A stretch of DNA of 64,000 bases from Aristaeella lactis (GTDB lineage Bacteria; Bacillota; Clostridia; Christensenellales; Aristaeellaceae). Below, in pieces: positions 22,048-30,690 of the stretch. Where the stretch lies: positions 2,604,001-2,668,000 of the forward strand of contig NZ_CP069421.1 in NCBI RefSeq assembly GCF_018118585.1. The letters are read 5' to 3'. The notes under the pieces are model-generated. The model was not told where the DNA came from, did no database searches, and worked only from the letters and a program-made list of their open reading frames with translations. The position numbers and the translations under genes are program-made. Numbering within the stretch: position 1 is the stretch's first letter; the number at the start of each line of letters is the position of its first letter.

Positions 22048-23418
22048 GCAGTTCATTGGTGTACGGAAGTACGGGATGACATCACGGATGTTATCCACAC
22101 CGGTGAGGTAGATCAGCAGGCGCTCGAAGCCCATGCCGAAACCGGAGTGAGTGCAGCCGCCGAACCGGCGCAGGTTGACATACCAGTACATCTCTTCCTT
22201 GCTGATGCCCAGCTCATCCATCCGCTGTACCAGCAGGTCATACCGGGTTTCTCTCTGGCTGCCGCCCATCAGCTCACCGGAGCCGGGAACCAGCAGGTCC
22301 ACTGCCGCGACGGTCTTTCCGTCATCGTTCTGGTACATGTAGAAGGCTTTGATATCCTTTGGCCAGTTGTAAACGAATACCGGGCTGTGGAAGTATTCTT
22401 CGGTCAGGTACTTCTCGTGCTCCTTGGCGGTATCCTCGCCGAACTTCGGCTCAAACTTGAATTCGGTTCCGTTCTCCATGGCCTTGCGCAGGATGGCGAT
22501 GGCTTCCTCGTGGGTCACACGGGCACAGGTGCTGGTGAGCAGGGTGTTCAGCTTGTCCAGCAGTCCGCCGCCGGTGAACTGGTCCAGGAACTTCAGCTCG
22601 TCCGGGCATTTTTCCAGGACGGTCTTCACGATGGCTTTCAGGAAGTCTTCCTCCAGGTCCATCAGCTGGTCCAGGTCGCAGAAGGCGATTTCCGGCTCGA
22701 TCATCCAGAATTCCGCGGCGTGGGTCTTGGTGTTGCTGTTCTCGGCGCGGAAGGTGGGTCCGAAGGTGTAGATCTTGGAGAAGGCCATGGCGAAGGTTTC
22801 GCCTTCCAGCTGGCCGGTGACTGCCAGGCTCGTGGGCTTGCCGAAGAAGTCTTCGGACGCGTCCGCGGTGGAGCCCTTGGGCAGGGTGGTTACGGTAAAG
22901 GTGTTGCCGGCGCCCTCAGCGTCATTGCCGGTGATCAGGGGTGTATGGACATAAACATATCCCCGGTCCTGGAAATAGGTGTGGATCGCCATGGAGGCAA
23001 CGCTCCGTACACGGAAGACCGCCTGGAACAGCCGGGTCCGCGGACGCAGGTAAGCGATTTCCCGCAGGTATTCCACGGTGTGGCGCTTGGGCTGCAGCGG
23101 ATAATCTTCCGGGCAGTCGCCTTCAAGGGTGATCTCACTGGCCTGGATCTCAGGGGTTTCCGGATCCTTGTAGCTGGGGACGACTTTGCCGGTCACCTTC
23201 ACAGCGCTGCCAACCCGGAGGGCCTGCACCGTCTCGAAGTCCGGCAGGGTATTATCATAGACCACCTGGGGATTCTTGAAGCAGGTTCCGTCAAAGAAGT
23301 CGACAAAGCCCATGTTCTTCTGTTTCCGATGATTGCGGATCCAGCCCAGCAGGGTAACTTCCTGGCCCTGCAGGTCCTGAAGCCGCTCCTTCAGTTCCCG
23401 GGTGGTGATGGTAGTCAT
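22039..23418 (-). CDS. asnS: Asparaginyl-tRNA synthetase
   Basis: A 459-residue class II synthetase for tRNA-Asn. The N-terminal OB-fold anticodon-binding domain (EVTLLGWIRNHRKQKNMGFV) is followed by the catalytic core with motif 2 in FRAENSNTKTHAAEFWMIE and motif 3 in GFGMGFERLLIYLTG. The length is normal. AGGGGGAAA precedes the ATG. The promoter TTGAAT-17-TAGAAT gives a leader of about 110 nt that includes a degenerate heptamer array; no T-box signature was found. The last codons form one arm of an inverted repeat. Confidence 0.97.
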   Translation of the reverse strand: MTTITTRELKERLQDLQGQEVTLLGWIRNHRKQKNMGFVDFFDGTCFKNPQVVYDNTLPDFETVQALRVGSAVKVTGKVVPSYKDPETPEIQASEITLEGDCPEDYPLQPKRHTVEYLREIAYLRPRTRLFQAVFRVRSVASMAIHTYFQDRGYVYVHTPLITGNDAEGAGNTFTVTTLPKGSTADASEDFFGKPTSLAVTGQLEGETFAMAFSKIYTFGPTFRAENSNTKTHAAEFWMIEPEIAFCDLDQLMDLEEDFLKAIVKTVLEKCPDELKFLDQFTGGGLLDKLNTLLTSTCARVTHEEAIAILRKAMENGTEFKFEPKFGEDTAKEHEKYLTEEYFHSPVFVYNWPKDIKAFYMYQNDDGKTVAAVDLLVPGSGELMGGSQRETRYDLLVQRMDELGISKEEMYWYVNLRRFGGCTHSGFGMGFERLLIYLTGVDNIRDVIPYFRTPMNCDF

Positions 23419-23438
23419 TGGTGTTTCCCCCTAAATCA

Positions 23439-23473
23439 ATTCATAATCCATAATTCATAATTTACAATTACGA
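23439..23473 (+). repeat. Degenerate heptanucleotide array upstream of asnS
   Basis: Units ATTCATA, ATCCATA, ATTCATA, ATTTACA, ATTACGA. The 7-bp phase is kept but the units have diverged. It lies in the asnS 5' leader. Confidence 0.7.
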
Positions 23474-23532
23474 ATTACTTCTCTGACCGACAGATTATCC
23501 CGATGGAAATCCCTGTTCGGAATAATGCAGCA

Positions 23533-23561
23533 ATTCTATCACAAGAAGTAAGCAAATTCAA
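23533..23561 (-). promoter_or_regulatory. asnS promoter
   Basis: The minus strand has TTGAAT (23561-23556), a 17-bp spacer and TAGAAT (23538-23533). Confidence 0.7.
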
Positions 23562-23589
23562 CAGAAACAGCGTGCAAAACCGTCCCGAC

Positions 23590-23619
23590 TTGACGATTTT
23601 ATATTAATAGAAGTAAAAT
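23590..23619 (+). promoter_or_regulatory. Promoter of the small secreted protein gene
   Basis: TTGACG (23590-23595), an 18-bp spacer and TAAAAT (23614-23619), with a leader of about 50 nt to the ATG at 23678. Confidence 0.65.
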
Positions 23620-23677
23620 ATACGGAACATGGGGGAATATACTCCATGCGAAGATTGAGGAGGATTCCGGTATCAGG

Positions 23678-24490
23678 ATGATGAAGAAATCACTCGCTTT
23701 TGCGATGCTTATGCTCCTGCTGACGATGCTTTCCGGTATAGCCGCAGCAGAAGAAACAGATCCGGCGACGCCGACGGATCTGACCTGTCCGCATGAGAAC
23801 ACAAAGGTTATTATCTATTTCTATGACAGCCCTGCCTACAGCGCGACGGGTTCCAGGACCCACCGTGTTTACGGCCCTGCGTCCATTGTGACAGTATGCC
23901 AGGACTGCGGGCAGGAGATTGCCCGTGAAGAAGGCGAAGCTGAAGAGTACCGCCCCCATACCATGAAAAAAGGGGTCTGTGTGCTGTGCGGGTATCATGA
24001 ACAGGCCAGTGAACCTACCGCGGCGCCTGAGGACATTCCAGGGGAGCGTACCCTGTATGCCGGCCAGGCATCAGATGAAGACATGCTGAGCCTGACGCTG
24101 ACTTATGACGATCTTTCCGCGCTGAACAGCGCAAAGGTAAACACTGTGCTGGTTAAGGGAAAGAAGGGCTCTGCCGCGATCGCCCTGAATGTGGCGGATA
24201 TGATGACGCAGACGCGGAAAACCGGCGGATCCCTGTATCTGATGCTCGCGGAGCAGGAAGACAAGAGCCTGTTCGCGGGTCTGTACCTGGTGATCGATTC
24301 CAACACCCGGGAAGAGCCGGATGGAGAAGGAATCAGTCTGCGCTTTTACCAGGAAAACCGGGCGGATGTGCAGGTATCCCTTGTGCTGGCTGACAGCGAT
24401 GAGCCGGTAAAGACCGAAACCGTTTGGAATGAGAACGGCTACTGGTCTGTTCAGTACCTGGAAGAAGGAACCTATATGATTTTGCGGTAA
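23678..24490 (+). CDS. Small secreted cysteine-pair protein, function unknown
   Basis: 270 residues with a signal peptide (KKSLAFAMLMLLLTMLSGIAAAEE). The first ~110 residues contain CPHENTK, CQDCGQ and CVLCGYHE, paired cysteines like a small zinc-ribbon fold outside the cell. After a short Pro/Ala linker comes a ~150-residue beta-rich domain (TYDDLSALNSAKVNTVLVKG...YWSVQYLEEGTYMILR). I recognise no family. It has its own promoter and terminator. The last codons, ATG ATT TTG CGG TAA, build the terminator stem and loop. Confidence 0.8.
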   Translation: MMKKSLAFAMLMLLLTMLSGIAAAEETDPATPTDLTCPHENTKVIIYFYDSPAYSATGSRTHRVYGPASIVTVCQDCGQEIAREEGEAEEYRPHTMKKGVCVLCGYHEQASEPTAAPEDIPGERTLYAGQASDEDMLSLTLTYDDLSALNSAKVNTVLVKGKKGSAAIALNVADMMTQTRKTGGSLYLMLAEQEDKSLFAGLYLVIDSNTREEPDGEGISLRFYQENRADVQVSLVLADSDEPVKTETVWNENGYWSVQYLEEGTYMILR

Positions 24491-24510
24491 CGCAAAATCA
24501 TTTTATTATC
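24476..24510 (+). terminator. Terminator whose 5' arm is the end of the coding sequence
   Basis: Arms ATGATTTTGCG and CGCAAAATCAT (11 bp) surround a GTAA loop that contains the stop codon, followed by TTTTATTA. Confidence 0.85.
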
Positions 24511-24595
24511 AGACAGGAAGAGTTTCCGCATTCACCAGGATGAACGAACCCGCGGGATCGTTACGAACGGAATGACGGAGACAAGAGGTGACAGA

Positions 24596-26602
24596 ATGAA
24601 AGCACTGATCCTGAATTCCGGGCTTGGAAGCCGTATGGGTGTCCTGACATCCGAGCATCCCAAGTGCATGACGGAGATCTCCCCGCGGGAAACGATCCTT
24701 TCCCGCCAGCTTCGCCAGCTTTCCGAAGCCGGAATCCGGCAGGCAGTCATTACCACCGGCTATTATGACGAGGTGCTGGTGAACTACTGCAGGGCGCTGG
24801 ACCTTCCGCTGGACTATACCTTTGTGAAAAATCCTGTCTATGACCAGACAAACTATATCTATTCCATCTACTGCGCAAGGGAGTACCTGGACGATGACAT
24901 CGTGCTGATGCACGGTGATCTTGTTTTTGAGAATGAAGTATTTGACAAGGTGCTGGCTTCCGAATCTTCCTGCATGACGGTTTCCTCCACCCTTCCGCTG
25001 CCGGAAAAGGATTTCAAGGCGCAGGTGAAGGACGGTATGGTCATGCGGGTCGGCGTGGACATTTTTGAGGACGCGCTGGAAGCCCAGGCTCTGTACAAAC
25101 TGAATAAAAACGACTGGAAGGTCTGGCTGGACAAGATTGTTGAATTCTGCGAAGCCGGAAACCGGAAGGTTTATGCGGAAAACGCCCTGAACGAGCTGAA
25201 CGGCGCCGCGAATATTGCCGCGCTGGACGTGGGCGACCTGCTGTGCGCGGAGATCGACAACCCGGAGGACCTGGCGGCTGTTTCCGCGAAACTGAAGACC
25301 GTGGAAAACCGGACGGTCTATATGTGTTTTGCCTCAGACATTATCCACGGCGGGCACATCAAGATCATCCGCCGGGCACAGCGGCTGGGAAAACTGGTGA
25401 TCGGCGTCCTTTCGGATGAGGCGGTGGCTTCCTATAAGCGGTTCCCGCTGGTTCCGGAAGCGGAACGGATGCGCCTGTTTGAGAATATTGCCGGTGTCTC
25501 CAAAGTGGTGGAACAGCGGACCCTCAGTTACCGGGAAAACCTGGAGAAGTATCATCCGGACATCGTTGTTCACGGGGATGACTGGTGCACCGGGTTCCAG
25601 CAGCCTGTCCGGGATGAAGTGGTTTCCATCCTGGCGTCCTATGGTGGAAAACTGGTGGAATATCCCTACAGCCATGATGAGAAATACCGGGAACTCCAGC
25701 GCCGGGAACGGGCGGAACTGGCCATGCCGGATATGCGCCGGGGACGGCTGCGCCGCCTGCTGGACGTGAAGAGCCTGGTGACAGTCATGGAAGCCCATGA
25801 CGGTCTGACCGGCCTGATCGTGGAGAACACCGTGGTGCATGAAAACGGCGGCGCCCGCCAGTTTGACGCCATGTGGCTTTCCTCCCTGTGTGATTCCACG
25901 GCCAAGGGCAAGCCGGATATCGAGCTGGTGGATATGACCTCCCGGTTCCGCACCATAGACGATATCATGGAAGTGACCACCAAGCCGATTATTTTTGACG
26001 GAGATACGGGCGGATTAACGGAACATTTTGTGTATACGGTACGTTCTTTAGAGCGTATGGGTGTTTCCATGGTGATCATTGAGGACAAGACCGGGCTGAA
26101 GAAGAACTCCCTTTTCGGTACGGAGGTTGTCCAGACCCAGGACACCATTGAGAACTTCTGCGCGAAGATCCGGGCGGGCAAAAAAGCCCAGCGGACGCAG
26201 GAGTTCATGATCTGTGCGCGGATCGAATCCCTGATCCTGGAGCAGGGCATGGAGGATGCCCTGACGCGGGCTTTCGCTTTCGTGGAAGCGGGAGCGGACG
26301 CCATTATGATCCACAGCCGGAAGAAGGATCCGTCCGAAATTCAGGAATTCATTGAAAAGTTCCGGGCAAAGGACAGCACGACACCCATCGTGCTGGTTCC
26401 CACCAGCTTCAACTCCGTGACGGAGGAAGAATGGAAGGAACGGGGAGCCAACATTATTATTTACGCCAACCAGCTGATGCGGGCGGAGGTTCCCGCCATG
26501 CAGAAGGCCGCGGAGATCATCCTGAAAAACCACAGGGCAGAGGAATGCGATGAGATGCTGATGCCCTTCAAGGAGATCATCCGGCTGATTCCCGAAGAAT
26601 AA
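24596..26602 (+). CDS. pepM: Nucleotidyltransferase - cytidylyltransferase - PEP mutase fusion
   Basis: 668 residues in three parts. Residues 1-~235: sugar/choline-P-type nucleotidyltransferase (MKALILNSGLGSRMG, HPKCMTE). Residues ~240-370: TagD-like cytidylyltransferase with HGGH at 251-254 and VVHGDDW. Residues ~385-668: PEP mutase with EDKTGLKKNS at 496-505, the EDK(X5)NS signature that separates PEP mutase from isocitrate lyase-like relatives. It should convert PEP to phosphonopyruvate, and the N-terminal domains should activate a phosphonate with CTP. The start is ATG 24596 after AGAGGTG. The first ~370 residues closely match the gene at 61780, and the PEP mutase part matches the gene at 53785. 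It stands ~37 kb from the rest of the pathway. Confidence 0.92.
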   Translation: MKALILNSGLGSRMGVLTSEHPKCMTEISPRETILSRQLRQLSEAGIRQAVITTGYYDEVLVNYCRALDLPLDYTFVKNPVYDQTNYIYSIYCAREYLDDDIVLMHGDLVFENEVFDKVLASESSCMTVSSTLPLPEKDFKAQVKDGMVMRVGVDIFEDALEAQALYKLNKNDWKVWLDKIVEFCEAGNRKVYAENALNELNGAANIAALDVGDLLCAEIDNPEDLAAVSAKLKTVENRTVYMCFASDIIHGGHIKIIRRAQRLGKLVIGVLSDEAVASYKRFPLVPEAERMRLFENIAGVSKVVEQRTLSYRENLEKYHPDIVVHGDDWCTGFQQPVRDEVVSILASYGGKLVEYPYSHDEKYRELQRRERAELAMPDMRRGRLRRLLDVKSLVTVMEAHDGLTGLIVENTVVHENGGARQFDAMWLSSLCDSTAKGKPDIELVDMTSRFRTIDDIMEVTTKPIIFDGDTGGLTEHFVYTVRSLERMGVSMVIIEDKTGLKKNSLFGTEVVQTQDTIENFCAKIRAGKKAQRTQEFMICARIESLILEQGMEDALTRAFAFVEAGADAIMIHSRKKDPSEIQEFIEKFRAKDSTTPIVLVPTSFNSVTEEEWKERGANIIIYANQLMRAEVPAMQKAAEIILKNHRAEECDEMLMPFKEIIRLIPEE

Positions 26603-26657
26603 ACGAGACAGGAGAACCCCATTGAACATGACCCGGAATCCCGAAGGAGGAGCCTTC

Positions 26658-29600
26658 ATGCCAATTCGTACCGGAATGACACGGAGGATCATATCACTGC
26701 TGCTGGCACTGTGCCTGCTGCTGTCTGTGTTTCCTGCGGCCGCGGAGGCTGCCTGGAAAACGCAGGAGACGCCCTACGGCGCGAAACTGAAGGCAGGTAC
26801 GGTTTTTTATACCAATTCTGAACTGACAGAAGAACTGGGCACCCTGCAGAAGGGGGCTGTGGTTGAAGTATCCGAAATCCGGGACCGGGCGGCCCGGATT
26901 GTTTATACGGTCAAAGAGAAAACTGAAAAAGCCTGGGTCGCGGGAACAGATCTGATCCTGCTTTCTGTTGCGACGCCTACAGACCTGGAAGACCTGACCC
27001 GCAAAGAGGATGTCATCCTGTTTGCCCCGATTGTCCCGGATGAACCAGAACAGCTTGAGGCAGATGAAATTGTTCCGGATGTCATTCCAGCTGAAGATGA
27101 AGACAACCCTTCCACGGGTGTTGTTCCAACGGATGTTGAAGAACCCTCCGCTATCGATGTCATTCCGACCGAAGGTTCGGAACGCCCGGAGGAAGAGCCA
27201 GTGGCTCTTCCTCAGTGGAGAACGGGCGGCAGCCCCGTTCGCGGAAGCGAGGAATCTCCCACGGATTCAGAGTCTGACCTGCAACAGGAGGAAGAAGAAT
27301 CCGCGCCAGTTGTTATTCCGGGCAGCGTTGAGGAATCTCCCACGGATTCAGATTCCAACTCACAGCAGGAAGAGGATGACCTCACGCCCGGTGTCATTCT
27401 GAACGGAGCCGAAGGCGAAAGTGAAGAATCTCCTTCGGAACCTCTTTCTGACGGCGAATCGGAAGAGGAACCCGCTTCTCCTTCTGTCATTCTGGGGTTC
27501 GAAACGCCCGGAGAACTGTCCAGTGGACAGTTCTCAGAGGAGAACGGGCGGCAGCCCCGGGTCGACGAAGTCGAAGTCGAGGAATCTCCCGCGGATTCAG
27601 ATTCCAACCCGCAGCAGGAGGACGTCTCCGCCGCTTCCGCTGTTCTTTCCGCCGTGACCGAAGACTCCCCTGTCATCGAAACCGTGGAAGAATCCGAAAC
27701 GGACGTCAGCTTTGGCAGCATTGAAGACACAATCGTGCTGGAAGTGATCACCGGAGAGGAAGCCCGGCAGGCTGCGGAGGAAGCGGAAAAAGCGGCCGCG
27801 GCGGAAACTGGCAACAGCTATACCATTACAGAAACCGGCGCGATGGTTTCGCCCGACTTCAGCAACAAGGATATCCTGCCGGCGCCCCGGAACCAGAATC
27901 CGTTCGGAACCTGCTGGATCTTTTCCAGCATCGGCGGCCTGGAGGCCGACCTGATCAAGGGCGGCGAGAGCAAGGATATTGACCTTTCCGAGTTTTTCCT
28001 GGCCTACTATACAGCGCATAATTATCCTTATCCGAAGGGCATATCAGACGATGATATCAGCCTGAAAAAAGAATCGACGAACTGGAGAAATTATCTCAGT
28101 TACGGCGGAAACAGGGAACTGGCCCTTTATTACCTGACGGTTCTCATCGGTACCACCACTGAGGTGGACAATCCTTACGGCAGCATCGTAAAGACGACGC
28201 CGCAGAATGTGACGGATATCGCGGCCCAGATGACCGGCGCCTACCGGATCGATCCTACGAACAGGGATCAGATCAAGCAGATGATCAAGGAACACGGTGC
28301 CGTCGGAGCTTCGGTTGCCATGCCGGACAGCAGTAACAAAGGGAAGGTTTATCGCAAGGACGGCCTTTACCTGTACGGCGAAACCACAACCAGCAACCAT
28401 TCCGTCCTGCTGGTGGGATGGAAGGATGACCTGGCTGTATCCAATTTTGACACCAGGCTGCAGCCGGCGGGACCGGGTGCCTGGCTGGTGCGCAACAGCT
28501 GGGGTGAAAGCGACGGAGAAGGCGGTTATTTCTGGGTATCCTATTATGATTATGCCCTGAACGACAAAACCATGCACGCCTATGACGCGGTGAGCGGTGA
28601 CAGCCAGATCGATGACTACTGCTACAGCTACGCGAGGGTCATCGATCCCCAGCGTTCTTACAGCGCGTATGACAAAATCACCCTTGTCCAGGCATTTACG
28701 GTGGACGGGGATGAACAGATCCGCGCGGTAGGCGTGGATGTGGATACAGAAAACGTGACCGTATCGGCTGTGATCCGGGTAAACGGACGGAAAGTGGCTG
28801 AAACAAAACCCTGTACCGCGTCCATAGCTGGTTTTTACCGGCTGGAGCTGACTTCCCCCTGGCTTGTCAGCAGCAAAACAAAAGTCGATGTGGAAGTGAC
28901 TTACCAGGCCCGGAAGGAAGGCACGCTGCTCAGGATCTGGTACCAGAGGCCCGGAAGCGCAAGCGTTACTGACGGACTGATTACCACTACAAGCGTTATT
29001 GACAGCGGCGGATTTACAGCGAACGGGAACCATGTGGACGGTGACAGCCTGCTCCGCCTGTATACAGAACGGAAAGCCAGCTCGAAGCTGGTCCAGAGCG
29101 TGACCCTGGACAAAAAGAGCATTTCCCTGCAGAGCGGTGAAAGCATCAAGCTGACCGCAACGATCACGCCTTCTGACGCGTCAAACCAGACGCTTTCCTG
29201 GTCTTCCTCCAATAACAATATTGCCTGGATCGACGAAAACGGTATTGTGGTCGGCGGCAGGGAAAAGGGCAAGGCTGTCATTACGGCCATGAGCTCCAAC
29301 GGCAAATATGCCACCTGCGAGGTCAGCAATACAGCCGTGGATGTTCCGGCCACGACGGTGAAGATTGCAGGTAAATTTATCAGCGCGGGTACCACGCAGT
29401 ATACGATCCGGACGTCCGCAACCGGGATCATGGGCGGTGACATCTTTGACCTGGAAGCGGTGATGGATCCGAAATACAGCACCGATTCCCTTGTGTGGAC
29501 GACTTCGGACACCAGTGTGGTTTCGCTTGTAGCCCTGAACGGGAAGAAGCACACCTGTACGTTCAGAGCCAACGGAAACGGCACGGCAGTGATCACTGTG

Positions 29601-30665
29601 GAAGCCAAAGGGGCAGACAATACAGTCCACGCGACGGCCAAACTGAATCTGACCCTGGACATGACGATCCCTGTGAAGGCGGTGCTGGTGAATCCCTATG
29701 CCTTTGTCTATTATGAAGGAGAAACGCAGCAGCTGACAGCGCTCATCTATCCTTCAGACGCGACGGATCAGCGGGTAACCTGGACTTCTTCCAATCCGTC
29801 TGTGGCCACAGTGTCTTCTGACGGTATGGTCCAGTGTGTAATGGAAGGCAAAGCGGTTATCACTGCCACAACAAAAGACGGCGGTTATACGGCTACGTGC
29901 GATGTGACAGTTCATCCAAGAAGGGATCCGGTGGAGGCCTTCCTTTTCCGGATGTACAGGACCTGCCTGCTGCGGCTTCCGGATGATATAGGTCTCAGGT
30001 ACTGGATCAAAGAGATCAGGAGCGGGCGGCAGAGCGGCGCACAGGCTGCTTTCAACTTCTTCTTCAGCAATGAGATGATTGCCCGGAACCTGCCGGATGC
30101 CGAATACCTGGAACGTGCTTATGAAGCCATCCTGGGCCGGGCGTCTGACGCGGGCGGAAAGCAGTACTGGATGCAGCGGATGAAGGCGGGTTTCTCCCGC
30201 CAGGCGATCATCAGCGGCTTTACCAGTTCGGATGAATTCAGCGCCATCTGTGCCCGTTACGGGATTAACCGCGGATACTACCAGGTATCCGAACCGCGGG
30301 ATCAGAATTACGGGATCACAGCCTATGTCAGCCGCCTGTATACCAAGATGCAGGGACGGGATTTTGACATCGGCGGACTGAACTACTGGTGCAATATCAT
30401 CCTGAAGAAGCCCACCAAGGCGACGCTGGTGCAGGTCGCGGTGGACGGTTTCATGCATTCCAATGAATTCAAAGCCAAGGGGCTGGATGACACAGCCTTT
30501 ATCAAGGTCATGTACCGTACCTTCCTGGACCGTGAGGCGGAACCGGAAGGACTGCTGTACTGGCTGAACAAGCTGGCTTCCGGCATGAGCCGGGAGAATG
30601 TGGCCGCCGGTTTCGCGGCGTCCAACGAATTTGGTGCCATTATGGCACAGTTCGGTTTTAACTAA
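26658..30665 (+). CDS. Secreted papain-family protein with BIG2 and DUF4214 domains (paralogue 1)
   Basis: 1,335 residues. Signal peptide (IISLLLALCLLLSVFPAAAEA), a ~75-residue SH3-like region (AKLKAGTVFYTNSELTEELG), a ~280-residue acidic repeat linker, and a peptidase C1 domain with Cys419 (PFGTCWIF), His581 (SNHSVLLVGW) and Asn613 (VRNSWG). A lectin-like beta domain follows, then BIG2 Ig-like domains (ITPSDASNQTLSWSSSNNNIA; second near LIYPSDATDQRVTWTSSN) and DUF4214 repeats to the end. The catalytic triad is complete. Probably a surface-attached peptidase or adhesin; the target is unknown. ATG 26658 follows GGAGGAG by five bases. The linker holds two palindromic elements (27189-27237, 27511-27559). 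First of three tandem paralogues. Confidence 0.92.
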   Translation: MPIRTGMTRRIISLLLALCLLLSVFPAAAEAAWKTQETPYGAKLKAGTVFYTNSELTEELGTLQKGAVVEVSEIRDRAARIVYTVKEKTEKAWVAGTDLILLSVATPTDLEDLTRKEDVILFAPIVPDEPEQLEADEIVPDVIPAEDEDNPSTGVVPTDVEEPSAIDVIPTEGSERPEEEPVALPQWRTGGSPVRGSEESPTDSESDLQQEEEESAPVVIPGSVEESPTDSDSNSQQEEDDLTPGVILNGAEGESEESPSEPLSDGESEEEPASPSVILGFETPGELSSGQFSEENGRQPRVDEVEVEESPADSDSNPQQEDVSAASAVLSAVTEDSPVIETVEESETDVSFGSIEDTIVLEVITGEEARQAAEEAEKAAAAETGNSYTITETGAMVSPDFSNKDILPAPRNQNPFGTCWIFSSIGGLEADLIKGGESKDIDLSEFFLAYYTAHNYPYPKGISDDDISLKKESTNWRNYLSYGGNRELALYYLTVLIGTTTEVDNPYGSIVKTTPQNVTDIAAQMTGAYRIDPTNRDQIKQMIKEHGAVGASVAMPDSSNKGKVYRKDGLYLYGETTTSNHSVLLVGWKDDLAVSNFDTRLQPAGPGAWLVRNSWGESDGEGGYFWVSYYDYALNDKTMHAYDAVSGDSQIDDYCYSYARVIDPQRSYSAYDKITLVQAFTVDGDEQIRAVGVDVDTENVTVSAVIRVNGRKVAETKPCTASIAGFYRLELTSPWLVSSKTKVDVEVTYQARKEGTLLRIWYQRPGSASVTDGLITTTSVIDSGGFTANGNHVDGDSLLRLYTERKASSKLVQSVTLDKKSISLQSGESIKLTATITPSDASNQTLSWSSSNNNIAWIDENGIVVGGREKGKAVITAMSSNGKYATCEVSNTAVDVPATTVKIAGKFISAGTTQYTIRTSATGIMGGDIFDLEAVMDPKYSTDSLVWTTSDTSVVSLVALNGKKHTCTFRANGNGTAVITVEAKGADNTVHATAKLNLTLDMTIPVKAVLVNPYAFVYYEGETQQLTALIYPSDATDQRVTWTSSNPSVATVSSDGMVQCVMEGKAVITATTKDGGYTATCDVTVHPRRDPVEAFLFRMYRTCLLRLPDDIGLRYWIKEIRSGRQSGAQAAFNFFFSNEMIARNLPDAEYLERAYEAILGRASDAGGKQYWMQRMKAGFSRQAIISGFTSSDEFSAICARYGINRGYYQVSEPRDQNYGITAYVSRLYTKMQGRDFDIGGLNYWCNIILKKPTKATLVQVAVDGFMHSNEFKAKGLDDTAFIKVMYRTFLDREAEPEGLLYWLNKLASGMSRENVAAGFAASNEFGAIMAQFGFN
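27189..27237 (+). repeat. Intragenic palindromic element, copy 1
   Basis: Arms GAGGAAGAGCC and GGCTCTTCCTC with an AGT loop, followed by a conserved tail ending GAACGGGCGGCAGCCCCG. It lies in coding sequence and is read as ...RTGGSPVR. Confidence 0.75.
27511..27559 (+). repeat. Intragenic palindromic element, copy 2
   Basis: Arms GAGAACTGTCC and GGACAGTTCTC with an AGT loop, then the same 24-bp tail as copy 1 with one substitution. The arms differ from copy 1 but remain perfectly paired. The tail is read in a different frame (ENGRQPR). Confidence 0.75.
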
Positions 30666-30690
30666 GCATTATTGAGGAGGCTATCCCGAA

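Noticed and set aside
1037-23473. CRISPR array
   Set aside because: The short repeats are 7 bp with no unique spacers and no cas genes are seen.
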